Positions 41,910 to 53,181 of a stretch of 64,000 bases of DNA are shown one piece after another. Source of the stretch: Aquilaria yunnanensis (taxonomy: Eukaryota; Streptophyta; Magnoliopsida; Malvales; Thymelaeaceae). A model generated the notes under the pieces. That model was not told the DNA's origin. It saw only the letters and a list, made by a program, of their open reading frames with translations, and did not search any database. The stretch lies in NCBI GenBank assembly GCA_039654915.1, contig CM077593.1, forward strand, positions 37,418,501 through 37,482,500, written 5' to 3'. How positions within the stretch are numbered: the first letter of the stretch is position 1; each line of letters begins with the position of its first letter. A program made the position numbers and the translations under genes.

Positions 41910-43798
41910 TGATGGGTTTCGGGAGCCAAACAGTGCAGCGGAATTTAACCGAAACCCTCCGGGATCCAAGTGAACTGGGTAAACCGGGTGTTCGAAAATT
42001 TTCATACCTAATTTTCAGTTGAGATCTCTCACTCAACTGTAGAGTCGAATCATAAAACCTGAACAGTTGACGTGTTCAAGCTCTCTATGGTATCCACACG
42101 AGCCTCTCGGGATCACCACGCTTCCACCACGTCCCGGTAGATGCGTTTCTCTTGTGCTTGCAGTGCTAGCTTGCGTCCTCCAAGGAATTCCAAGAGAAGA
42201 GTGCGGCTGTCCTTTTGAGAGGCTAGGGCAAGGAGACCAGCGAATTTCTCACTAGAAGTTGTATTTATAGTGAGACTCAACTTCCAGGCCTAATGGGTTT
42301 CAAAGCCCTAATCCAATTAGGATTTAATTTCGGGCTTAATAATGGCTCAACTCTTGGGCCCATTATTAATACGAAATTAAATTGAAACCATAACCCAAAT
42401 AATTAGCCCATGCACTCTAATGATCCAAATAGCTCTATGTGTGCGACCCAATAGGCTCTTACCACGTTGGCAATGATCATAAATCACATTTATGATCATA
42501 AGCAATGAGCGGTGTCTAGCAACACATCATTGCTACCCAAGTGACAAGATTGTCGATGATTCGACTAAACCTTTATGATCATTAGCGATATATCCCATTG
42601 TCCCTTTGTCCAAGATATCAAGACTAACAACGAGACATGGAATGTGTCACTCTCGTATAGCCCAATCTTTGGTTTCTTGATTACCGAGTAGACTAACTTA
42701 AACTGATGACATTGATATCGTATATCAACTCATCCGAGCATGGCCATGCATTTTCTAAGTCTCAATCTATCAAAGGGCCCGAAGATATCTGTTACGGCCC
42801 TTCTAGAGGGAGGTAAGGACTTTAGAATTTAGTTTAGAGGTTTAATTTAAGTTTGCCTAGCAAGAATTAAGAAGTTTGCCAAAGTTCACTAAGTTCCGAC
42901 AAGAATAAAGCTCTGAACTAAGTTCAGGGGCAAAATGGTAATTTTGCACCCTGAGTGGCCGGGACGAGTCCCGAGTGTTTTAAAATGAATTTTTAGAACT
43001 TAACTTTTAACCTTAACTCAAACTCAACAAATAGACAAGAATTTAATCAAGAACTGTCAAGTTACAAAGATGGGGGACCTAATTGTACAAAACTTGAAAC
43101 CTTGGTGGTTTGAGGGGTTAAGTGGGGTTTAAGAAGAGGGAAGAAGGGTTTGGAGCTGCATAACCCGTTTTCCAGCTTCTCCACTCCATTTCTCTCTCAA
43201 ATTAAGCTTGGAATCAAAAGTTTTTGGTGCCAAAAGGTGTGGTTTGAAGTGTTCAAGCTTGGAGAAGTGATTTTCAAGCTTGAATCCATGTTTTTGAGGC
43301 GTGGAAGAGTGTTTTTCTCCATCCCCTGTTTTTGAACGAGGTATGATTCATGTTCTTGATTGAATTCGTGTTATTTGATTGATTGGAAGCTTGGGTTTTG
43401 GTTGGAAGATGTGTTTTTGATGTTTAGGAGCTTTGTTTTGGTTTGAAATTGTGTAGAACTTTGGAAGCTTATTTGGAAGAGGAAGGGTTCGAATTCTTGC
43501 TTGTTCTTGGTGTTAAGGTAAGGGAGAAAGTGTTTTTAAGTTGTTGGATTGCTTTTGGATTGAAATGGATTGAGAAAGTTGAGTAATTTTTGGGTATGGT
43601 ATGAAGAAACGTTTTGGGAATTATGATGGACTAGCTATGTTCGAAGGATTGGTTTGATGTTTCTAATGCATCATAGTTTGGCTTTGATAGTTGGTTTTGT
43701 TCCTTGCAACATGTACTTCATGTGTATGAAATTTGGTAACTTTTGATGCATGTTTGCTATATGTATTTGGTTGCCAAAGTTCGTAGCAGCAAACGGCC

Positions 43799-43946
43799 GA
43801 ATTCTGCATTTCTGCAGAATTGGCGACGCGGCGCCAATTGGCCCGAAAATTGGCGACGCGTCGCCAATTCAATTTTTTCTTCACAGAGCGTTTGTTCGTC
43901 GGCGACGCGTCGCCAATTCCTTTTGCCTTTGGCGACGCGGCGCCAA
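43799..43946. repeat. Cluster of palindromes in the S LTR
   Basis: A perfect inverted repeat AATTCTGCA/TGCAGAATT with a four-base loop (about 43799-43820) is followed by four copies of a GC-rich palindrome near 43820, 43850, 43900 and 43930. Copy 2 contains the perfect 18-bp palindrome TTGGCGACGCGTCGCCAA. Copies 1 and 4 have GCGGCGCC in the right arm; copy 3 is one base short on the left. The same cluster lies in the 3' LTR at 51135-51282. Confidence 0.9.
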
Positions 43947-44370
43947 CACAAGAAAATGGGGGGTTTGACTTTTTGCTGCGTTGACCCGACCGAGACTACG
44001 GAAGGCTCGGAACGTGCCTAAGGGTCCGAGGATCCCGATGGTACTCCGAAACTTCCGAAAGTCCCACCGGAAGTATGAGTTTTCTTGAACTGTTTGAGGT
44101 AAGTAAGTTGCTTAGGCAACAAGTAAGGAAACAAATGTTGCAATTGAACTTAATTAGCTATCAATAGCTCAGGTGAGAGGTTTAGAACCCTTGTCGGCCT
44201 AGCCGTGCCGGAGCCACGAGGCCACGAGGCGAAACCTTGTTCATCTAGTTTACATCAAAGAGGCCCTGCGGCCTAGTCTACAAGTCCCATCATAAATTGC
44301 CCTGCATAACAATTAGGTGAGAGGTTCTATGTTTGAATGAGGCTTGCTAAGGTTCGCCCTTGAGCCATAT

Positions 44371-44474
44371 GATAGGTTGCTAAGTGATAGCGCTTGGCCT
44401 ATATGTCAGGTTGCTAAGTGATTGCGCTTGGCCTGTAAATGTGTCAGGTTGCTAAGTGATTGCACTTGGCCTGA
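44371..44474 (+). repeat. Short tandem repeat in the S LTR
   Basis: Three units of about 30-40 bp with the core GGTTGCTAAGTGAT followed by GCGCTTGGCCT or GCACTTGGCCT. Also at 51707-51810 in the 3' LTR. Confidence 0.85.
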
Positions 44475-45308
44475 TACAGAGGACTACTTGAGGAGAGGTC
44501 TACCGGCCTAGTATATATATATATGACTAGTACCCTCATGCTGTGTGAGCTCGCAGCCAGAGTCCTAGTAATTTTTCTTGCAGGTACATCGAAGACCCTT
44601 ACTGAGAATGTTGAATTCTCACTCCCTGTTTGTTATGCAGAGTCTGGAGTAGCAGGACCGGATAATCACTGAGGATTATCACGGTAGTACCTTTTTGTCT
44701 GTAAAGGTACGGTAGTTGAGAAACTTTAAGTTTCTAGCTTGCTTAAGTGATTAGTTGGTCTGTTGGTCAGGCTGTGGTACTAACTTGCTTCTTCCTTTGG
44801 CTGCAGAGCCTAGTAGCACTTGGCACAGGACTTGTGAGACTCGCCACTGGGATAGGAGTCCAAAGTGGGAGCTAGGGTAAAAGATCTCAGCAAAGTCTTG
44901 TATTTTGATATAGTATTTTATTTTGCCTCCAGTATTTATGTTATAAAGAGTCCTTGACTCAGGGGATTGTTCTCTGGGTGAGAGCATTAGTTACTTAGGT
45001 ATAAATGCTTTCACGAGCGGTGTATGTGTAGTTAATCACTCAAAGGTTGATTTTGATATGCTTTGGCATTTTGTATTTATTTATATAGAATTTTACCTAG
45101 CCGGCTAAATGTCTAAATGATTAAATGTTTTATGGTTTTAATAAACCAAGTCAAAGCATAAGTGCATACATATTGCATTTCTAGGTTAATCAACTAGTAG
45201 CATTGGATTTAATCCACACACATAACCAGCTAGCCAATTACAATCCACCGTGAGACAAACGCTCACAGGGTATCCCGGGCAGGGGCACGGGGATCGTGTC
45301 AGCGTTTT

Positions 45309-45320
45309 TGGTATCAGAGC
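45309..45320 (+). promoter_or_regulatory. Primer-binding site of S (initiator Met tRNA)
   Basis: TGGTATCAGAGC, seven bases after the 5' LTR. Confidence 0.93.
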
Positions 45321-45443
45321 TAAGGGTTTATTTCATAGATATTGGAGGCTTAGACTGAGATCTAGTAGTAAAGTCCAAGTGCTAGGAAGTTAGTACTGAC
45401 CAACATCTGGGGAAATGTTGTCTGGCTGTGGTTGCAGGTTATT

Positions 45444-48400
45444 ATGGTTGATACGAGGTCTGGAATTTCGAGGGGGACTAGGGAACCTGGTGAAGGTTCT
45501 AGTGACCCAGTTGTGGCGAGGTTGGATGAGATATCCAGAGTGCTACAGAGTTTGACTGAGACTATGTCTCAGGTGGCACAGGGTATGAACACTCTTGTAA
45601 CAGAGATGTTCAGAGATTATGGGGACAGAGGTGTTGTCCAGGAGGAAGTTGAGCCACAACAGGAACAGGAAAGGCATGCTGAGCAACAGCAAGTGCCTAG
45701 AGCTCAGGAACCCAGAAATCAAGTTCTTGAGGAGGTTGAGGAACCAGAGATGATGGAGGCTCCAAGGAGGGGAGACACTCCACATCAGATGAGACTGTTA
45801 GAGAAATTCAAGACAGTTGATCCACCTAGCTTTGACGGGACAGGAGATCCTGATAGAGCAGAGGACTGGTTGTCCATTATGAACAGACTCTTCACTTGTG
45901 GTGGTTATGAGTCAGAGCAGAGGATGGTTCTAGTACCTTTCTTTTTGAGAGGGAGAGCCAGTCTTTGGTGGGATGATGTGATGGAGTTATTGAGGGAGAG
46001 TAACGGCACTCGTCCAGAGCACAAGAAAAAGGTGCTCAAGTGGTCAGACTTCGAAAAGAAGTTTAGACAGGAGTATATTAGTGAAGCTGCACAGGATCAG
46101 AGGAGGATCCAGTTTGAGAATCTGACACAGGGGGAGATGTCAGTACGAGAGTATGAGCAGCGATACAACTCACTTATCCGGTATGCTCCATATATGTTGG
46201 GTAATGAGGAGCTGAAAGCCAAGAAGTTTTCCCAGGGCCTGAAACCTATTTTCAGGAGGTATATGGCGACAGTTGACATCAGGAGTTATCGCCAGATGGT
46301 TCAGAAGGCATTGGCATTGGAAAAGGAATTCGAGGATTCCAGAGCACCTGTGAAAAAGGTGGAAGCTGGGCCATCTAACTTGGGGAAAAGTGCTGGAAAG
46401 CGACCAATGGTAGGGAACCAGGATCCATCTAAGAGGAGGAGGACAGGTGTGTGTCCTAGGTGCAGACGGTTCCATGGTGGAAGACCATGTACACTGGGCA
46501 CAGATATTTGCAATGTCTGTGGTCAGAGAGGGCATTGGGCCAGGGACTGCCCAAGAGTTCAATCAGTTACAGGTCCATCTCGGGCTTTACCTCTAGTCCC
46601 GCTTGCTATTGGGAACCGGCCTGGAGTAGTTGCTGTAGCAGTGAACCCGAGAGTCTTCGCTTTGACGAACCAGGCGGCCAGAGAACCGCCAGCTGTTCGA
46701 GGTAATTTTACTTTTCTGAGCAGTAGTGTTAGAGTGCTTTTCGATACGGGAGCTACTCTTTCAGTGATATCTTCTGCCTTGGTAGATAAGCATAGTTTAC
46801 AGCATGAAATTGCGGGTGAGTTGAGACTCATCAGGACTGCAGGGAGAGGTTTTATTGTGACCAATGAAGTGGTTACTAGGTATCCTTTGCAGTTAGGTGA
46901 TCATGATTTTTGTTGTGAGTTGTGGGTGATTGAGTTGAAATCATATGACCTGGTGCTGGGAATGGATTGGTTGAGTAAGCACAAGGCACAAATTAACTGC
47001 GCGAATCACTCAGTTGACATCATTGATGCTCAAGGAGCTAGAGTGACTTGCACAGGAGGGTTGGCATCTAGTGCTAAGAGTTTACACCTTAGACTTGTAG
47101 ATACCATCCCTGTAGTGGGTGAAGAGGAGTATTACTCGTTGAATGGAGTAGCTATAGAGGAGGAGTTGGGAAGCATTCCTGTAGCTAATCAGTTTCCTGA
47201 GGTGTTTCCAGTGGAGTTACCTGGGTTACCACCTAGGAGGGATACTGAGTTTGCTATCCATCTGCAACCAGGGGTTGAGCCTATTTCAGTACCACCTTAT
47301 AGGATGTCGGCTCCTGAGATGGATGAGTTGAAGAAGCAGTTGGAGGAACTGCTAGGGAAAGGTTTCATAAGACCGAGTGTATCACCGTGGGGAGCTCCAG
47401 TATTATTTGTGAAGAAGAAAGATGGAACTTTCAGGTTGTGCATCGATTACAGGAAGTTGAATGCAGTGACAGTTAAGAATAAGTATCCACTTCCTAGAAT
47501 TGATGATTTGTTTGACAGACTCAGAGGAGCGAGAGTGTTTTCCAGGATTGATCTTCGGTCTGGGTATTTTCAGATCAGAGTTAAGGAGGAAGACATTCCG
47601 AAGACTGCCTTCAGGACAAGGTACGGGCATTATGAGTATACGGTTATGCCTTTTGGTGTGACTAATGCTCCAGCAGTGTTTATGGAAGCTATGAATCGGA
47701 TCTTTAAGCCATTTCTGGATCAGTTTGTTGAGGTCTTCATCGATGATATTCTGATCTATTCACAGTCTACAGCAGAGCATGAGGAGCACCTTAGAATGGT
47801 TTTGCAAGTACTGAAGGATAATCAGTACTATGCAAAATTTTCTAAGTGTGAGTTTTGGTCCGAGAGGATTCAGTTTTTGGGGCATATTATCAGTGCTCAA
47901 GGTTTGTCAGTTGATCCTGAAAAGGTTCAAGCAGTGGTTGATTGGAGGAGACCGACTACAGTTACAGAGGTCAGGAGTTTCTTGGGTCTAGCAGGTTACT
48001 ACAGACGCTTCATAGAGAAATTCTCTGTGATAGCTACGCCGTTGACAGCATTGACCAGGAAAGCTCAGAAATTTGAGTGGACACCGAAGTGTGAAGAAGC
48101 CTACATGAAGCTGAAGGAAAAGTTGACCAGTGCACCCATACTTGTGTTACCAGACCCGGACAAAGCCTTTACAGTTTATACTGATGCGTCAGGTTCAGGT
48201 TTAGGTTGTGTTCTACATCAGGACAGTCAGGTAATTGCTTATGGTTCGAGACAGCTGAGGCCTAATGAGTTGAACTACCCTGTTCATGATCTTGAGCTTG
48301 CAGTAGTGATCTTTGCACTGAAATTATGGAGACATTATTTGATGGGAAGATCGTTCAGAATCTTCACTGATCACAAGAGTTTGAAGTATTTGTTTACTCA

Positions 48401-50168
48401 AAAGGATCTGAACATGAGACAGCGGCGATGGATTGAGTACATTAAAGACTATGATTGTTCGATCGAGTATTGTGCTGGTAAAGGGAACGTGGTAGCAGAT
48501 GCTTTGAGCCGGAAGTACACAGGAGTGATCTTGTCCAAGGATCAGGCTACAGATTCTTCAGAAGGAACATTGAAGGATTGTTTCTTAGCTTTGCATGAAT
48601 TATGGCAAAGTCGAGAAAAATCCTTAGTCTACGTTTTGGAGATTCAGACGGCTTGGTTAGCCAGAGTCAGAGAAGCTCAGTTGAAAGATCCATTGTTGAA
48701 GAAGATTTCAGGTGAAGCTAAGACTGGTGCTTTGAAGAAAGAGTTCAAGTACAAAGATGGAATATTACATTATGGTGATCGACTCTATGTGTCGAATGTT
48801 GAGGGACTTAGGCAGCAAGTCCTACAGGAGGCACATAGCAGCACATTGAGTATTCACCCTGGTGTTAGTAAGATGTATCAAGATCTGAAAACACATTTTT
48901 GGTGGCCAGGACTGAAGAGAGATGTACGAGGACATGTGGCAAAGTGTTTGACATGTCAGGTGGTGAAAGCTGAACACCAGAAACCAGCAGGAACACTTCA
49001 GAGTTTATCTCTACCAGTGAGGAAGTGGGGATCCGTTACTATGGATTTCCTAGTGGGGTTACCGACCACCCGGAGTCAGCATGATGCTATTTGGGTAGTG
49101 GTTGACAGATTGACGAAGTCGGCACACTTTATACCGATCAGAGTCACCTATACATTGGAGAGGTTGGCTCAGTTATATCTCAGGGAGATTGTGAGACTCC
49201 ATGGGATACCAGATCAGATCATATCAGACAGAGATCCACGATTTACATCACGGTTTTGGAATGCTTTTCAGGAAGCATTGGGCAGTAAAGTTAGCCTCAG
49301 TACTGCTTTTCATCCGCAGACTGACGGATAGTCAGAGAGGGTGATTCAGACTTTGGAGGACATGCTACGCATGTGTGTCATTGATTTCAGAGGTGATTGG
49401 GATCAGCACTTACCACTGATCGAGTTTGCCTATAATAACAGTCATCAATCTGTTATTGGAATGGCGCCCTATGAAGCTTTGTATGGGAGACGATGTATGA
49501 CACCTCATTGTTGGGCAGATCCAACAGATAGAGTGGTTATTGGACCTGAGATCATAGCTGACACTACAGCTAAGATTAAGTTGATTCAGCAGAGAATCAA
49601 AACAGCTAATGACAGACAGACTAAGTATGCAAACAGAAGAAGAAGAGAATTGAGTTTTGAGGTTGGTGACAAAGTACTTCTGAAAGTGTCGCCCATGAGA
49701 GGAGTTAGTCGTTTTGGACAGAGGGGCAAGTTAGCTCCAAGGTTCATTGGACCTTATGAAGTGTTAGAGAAAGTTGGGAAAGTTGCTTATCGGTTGGCTT
49801 TACCGCCTAACCTTTCTCAAGTGCATAATGTGTTTCACGTTAGTTTACTCAGGAAGTGCACAGTTGAGCCCGGACAGGTAGTAAATCCTTCAGTGATACC
49901 CATTCAGGAGGACTTGACTTATGAAGAGAAACCAGTTCAGATTTTGGATAGGCAAGTCAAGAAACTACGGACTAAGTGGATTCCGATGGTTAAGATCCTT
50001 TGGTCTAACCATAGTGAGGAGGAAGCTACCTGGGAGACAGAGCAGGATATGCTGAAAAGATATCCTGGTGTTTTTCCAGAGTTGCAGCGGAATTTGGGGG
50101 ACCAAATTCCAGAAGGAGGGGAGAATGTTACGGCCCTTCTAGAGGGAGGTAAGGACTTTAGAATTTAG
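45444..50168 (+). pseudogene. gag-pol: Element S Gag-Pol polyprotein with one premature stop
   Basis: Starts at ATG 45444 ([12 protein letters not shown]), typical for this group; the frame is also open 12 bases upstream without an ATG. Gag core: [23 protein letters not shown]; zinc knuckle [14 protein letters not shown] from residue 356; protease FDTGA with Asp 434. RT has FIDD at 765-768 and RNase H YTDASG with Asp 914. Integrase has an H2C2 finger, Asp 1201 (MDFLVG) and Asp 1262 (ISDRDP). Codon 1296 (49329-49331) is TAG where the family, including T, has Gln; the catalytic Glu is codon 1298. The rest is open to 50168, through GDKVLLKVSPMRG and a chromodomain-like IKILWSNHSEEEATWE-type tail, ending 43 bases inside the 3' LTR. 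The truncated product would lack the third integrase catalytic residue and the tail. Confidence 0.93.
50111..50125 (+). promoter_or_regulatory. Polypurine tract of S
   Basis: AGAAGGAGGGGAGAA lies directly before the 3' LTR and is translated as part of the polyprotein end. Confidence 0.85.
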
Positions 50169-52637
50169 TTTAGAGGTTTAATTTAAGTTTGCCTAGCAAG
50201 AATTAAGAAGTTTGCCAAAGTTCACTAAGTTCCGACAAGAATAAAGCTCTGAACTAAGTTCAGGGGCAAAATGGTAATTTTGCACCCTGAGTGGCCGGGA
50301 CGAGTCCCGAGTGTTTTAAAATGAATTTTTAGAACTTAACTTTTAACCTTAACTCAAACTCAACAAATAGACAAGAATTTAATCAAGAACTGTCAAGTTA
50401 CAAAGATGGGGGACCTAATTGTACAAAACTTGAAACCTTGGTGGTTTGAGGGGTTAAGTGGGGTTTAAGAAGAGGGAAGAAGGGTTTGGAGCTGCATAAC
50501 CCGTTTTCCAGCTTCTCCACTCCATTTCTCTCTCAAATTAAGCTTGGAATCAAAAGTTTTTGGTGCCAAAAGGTGTGGTTTGAAGTGTTCAAGCTTGGAG
50601 AAGTGATTTTCAAGCTTGAATCCATGTTTTTGAGGCGTGGAAGAGTGTTTTTCTCCATCCCCTGTTTTTGAACGAGGTATGATTCATGTTCTTGATTGAA
50701 TTCGTGTTATTTGATTGATTGGAAGCTTGGGTTTTGGTTGGAAGATGTGTTTTTGATGTTTAGGAGCTTTGTTTTGGTTTGAAATTGTGTAGAACTTTGG
50801 AAGCTTATTTGGAAGAGGAAGGGTTCGAATTCTTGCTTGTTCTTGGTGTTAAGGTAAGGGAGAAAGTGTTTTTAAGTTGTTGGATTGCTTTTGGATTGAA
50901 ATGGATTGAGAAAGTTGAGTAATTTTTGGGTATGGTATGAAGAAACGTTTTGGGAATTATGATGGACTAGCTATGTTCGAAGGATTGGTTTGATGTTTCT
51001 AATGCATCATAGTTTGGCTTTGATAGTTGGTTTTGTTCCTTGCAACATGTACTTCATGTGTATGAAATTTGGTAACTTTTGATGCATGTTTGCTATATGT
51101 ATTTGGTTGCCAAAGTTCGTAGCAGCAAACGGCCGAATTCTGCATTTCTGCAGAATTGGCGACGCGGCGCCAATTGGCCCGAAAATTGGCGACGCGTCGC
51201 CAATTCAATTTTTTCTTCACAGAGCGTTTGTTCGTCGGCGACGCGTCGCCAATTCCTTTTGCCTTTGGCGACGTGGCGCCAACACAAGAAAATGGGGGGT
51301 TTGACTTTTTGCTGCGTTGACCCGACCGAGACTACGGAAGGCTCGGAACGTGCCTAAGGGTCCGAGGATCCCGATGGTACTCCGAAACTTCCGAAAGTCC
51401 CACCGGAAGTATGAGTTTTCTTGAACTGTTTGAGGTAAGTAAGTTGCTTAGGCAACAAGTAAGGAAACAAATGTTGCAATTGAACTTAATTAGCTATCAA
51501 TAGCTCAGGTGAGAGGTTTAGAACCCTTGTCGGCCTAGCCGTGCCGGAGCCACGAGGCCACGAGGCGAAACCTTGTTCATCTAGTTTACATCAAAGAGGC
51601 CCTGCGGCCTAGTCTACAAGTCCCATCATAAATTGCCCTGCATAACAATTAGGTGAGAGGTTCTATGTTTGAATGAGGCTTGCTAAGGTTCGCCCTTGAG
51701 CCATATGATAGGTTGCTAAGTGATAGCGCTTGGCCTATATGTCAGGTTGCTAAGTGATTGCGCTTGGCCTGTAAATGTGTCAGGTTGCTAAGTGATTGCA
51801 CTTGGCCTGATACAGAGGACTACTTGAGGAGAGGTCTACCGGCCTAGTATATATATATATGACTAGTACCCTCATGCTGTGTGAGCTCGCAGCCAGAGTC
51901 CTAGTAATTTTTCTTGCAGGTACATCGAAGACCCTTACTGAGAATGTTGAATTCTCACTCCCTGTTTGTTATGCAGAGTCTGGAGTAGCAGGACCGGATA
52001 ATCACTGAGGATTATCACGGTAGTACCTTTTTGTCTGTAAAGGTACGGTAGTTGAGAAACTTTAAGTTTCTAGCTTGCTTAAGTGATTAGTTGGTCTGTT
52101 GGTCAGGCTGTGGTACTAACTTGCTTCTTCCTTTGGCTGCAGAGCCTAGTAGCACTTGGCACAGGACTTGTGAGACTCGCCACTGGGATAGGAGTCCAAA
52201 GTGGGAGCTAGGGTAAAAGATCTCAGCAAAGTCTTGTATTTTGATATAGTATTTTATTTTGCCTCCAGTATTTATGTTATAAAGAGTCCTTGACTCAGGG
52301 GATTGTTCTCTGGGTGAGAGCATTAGTTACTTAGGTATAAATGCTTTCACGAGCGGTGTATGTGTAGTTAATCACTCAAAGGTTGATTTTGATATGCTTT
52401 GGCATTTTGTATTTATTTATATAGAATTTTACCTAGCCGGCTAAATGTCTAAATGATTAAATGTTTTATGGTTTTAATAAACCAAGTCAAAGCATAAGTG
52501 CATACATATTGCATTTCTAGGTTAATCAACTAGTAGCATTGGATTTAATCCACACACATAACCAGCTAGCCAATTACAATCCACCGTGAGACAAACGCTC
52601 ACAGGGTATCCCGGGCAGGGGCACGGGGATCGTGTCA
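50126..52637 (+). repeat. 3' LTR of element S
   Basis: 2,512 bp. The one difference I found from the 5' LTR is C at 43938 versus T at 51274, in a CpG within the fourth palindrome. Confidence 0.95.
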
Positions 52638-53181
52638 ATATCACTCCCGTTACATAGGAGGGACAAATCCCATCTTGATCATACAAATCCCTCCACATGA
52701 TATGTGACATACCCAATGACCTCCTTCAAGTTCACTCAGTTACGAGCAACAAAGGAAAGAATCAAAGTATCTGATTCACATGTAGGGAACCTTGATGATC
52801 TTAGGTCGAAGGACTACATATACCATGATCACTATGAGAATCAGTTATGACACTCATATAACGATCCATGTAGTGTTCTCATGGTGGGTCGGTCCAGTAC
52901 ACAAGTTCTCCAACTTGTACCCATATGTAGACTACATATCTCATATTAGTCTCCAGATATGCTAGTTGTTATGTATTATTGCAACCCGTTCCGCAATAAT
53001 ACTAGACCAGGGATGTTTAAGAATATCATTATTCTAGGGTTACAATTATGTCTATTAAGTTACGCAGAAACAAAACAACAAACATAATTGCTGGATTAAT
53101 GCCTTAATAAAATATCATGACTCAATGTGCAAAAATACAATCATCTCATGATTGGCTTTTGGGCACAACACTAACAGTTGT

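Larger units (their letters stand above)
42790..45301 (+). repeat. 5' LTR of element S
   Basis: 2,512 bp. It contains a cluster of GC-rich palindromes (43799-43946), a three-unit short tandem repeat (44371-44474) and a TATATATATATA run at 44512-44523 that could serve as a TATA element. Open frames inside recur in the 3' LTR and are not genes. Confidence 0.95.
42790..52637 (+). mobile_element. Element S: young chromovirus (9.85 kb), Tekay-like
   Basis: Starts TGTTACGG, ends GTGTCA, with perfect ATATC duplication at 42785-42789 and 52638-52642. LTRs are both 2,512 bp; I found one difference between them. Primer site, single gag-pol frame, polypurine tract and a chromodomain-like C-terminus are present. 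It is the innermost and youngest insertion of the nest. The long LTRs and domain set suggest the Tekay (Del) clade, by recollection only. Confidence 0.95.
41910..53176 (-). repeat. Copia solo LTR, itself split by element S
   Basis: Two pieces, 41910-42789 and 52643-53176, make one 1,414-bp LTR of the family at 1659-3074, on the minus strand (TGTTAG at right, CATCA at left). Perfect GTTGT duplication at 41905-41909 and 53177-53181, in T's gag. No copia internal sequence remains. TATA box at 42262-42269. Confidence 0.93.

Noticed and set aside
43663..44021. Arg/Trp-rich small proteins on both strands, also at 50999-51357
   Set aside because: They are the palindrome cluster read in several frames, present identically in both LTRs of S.
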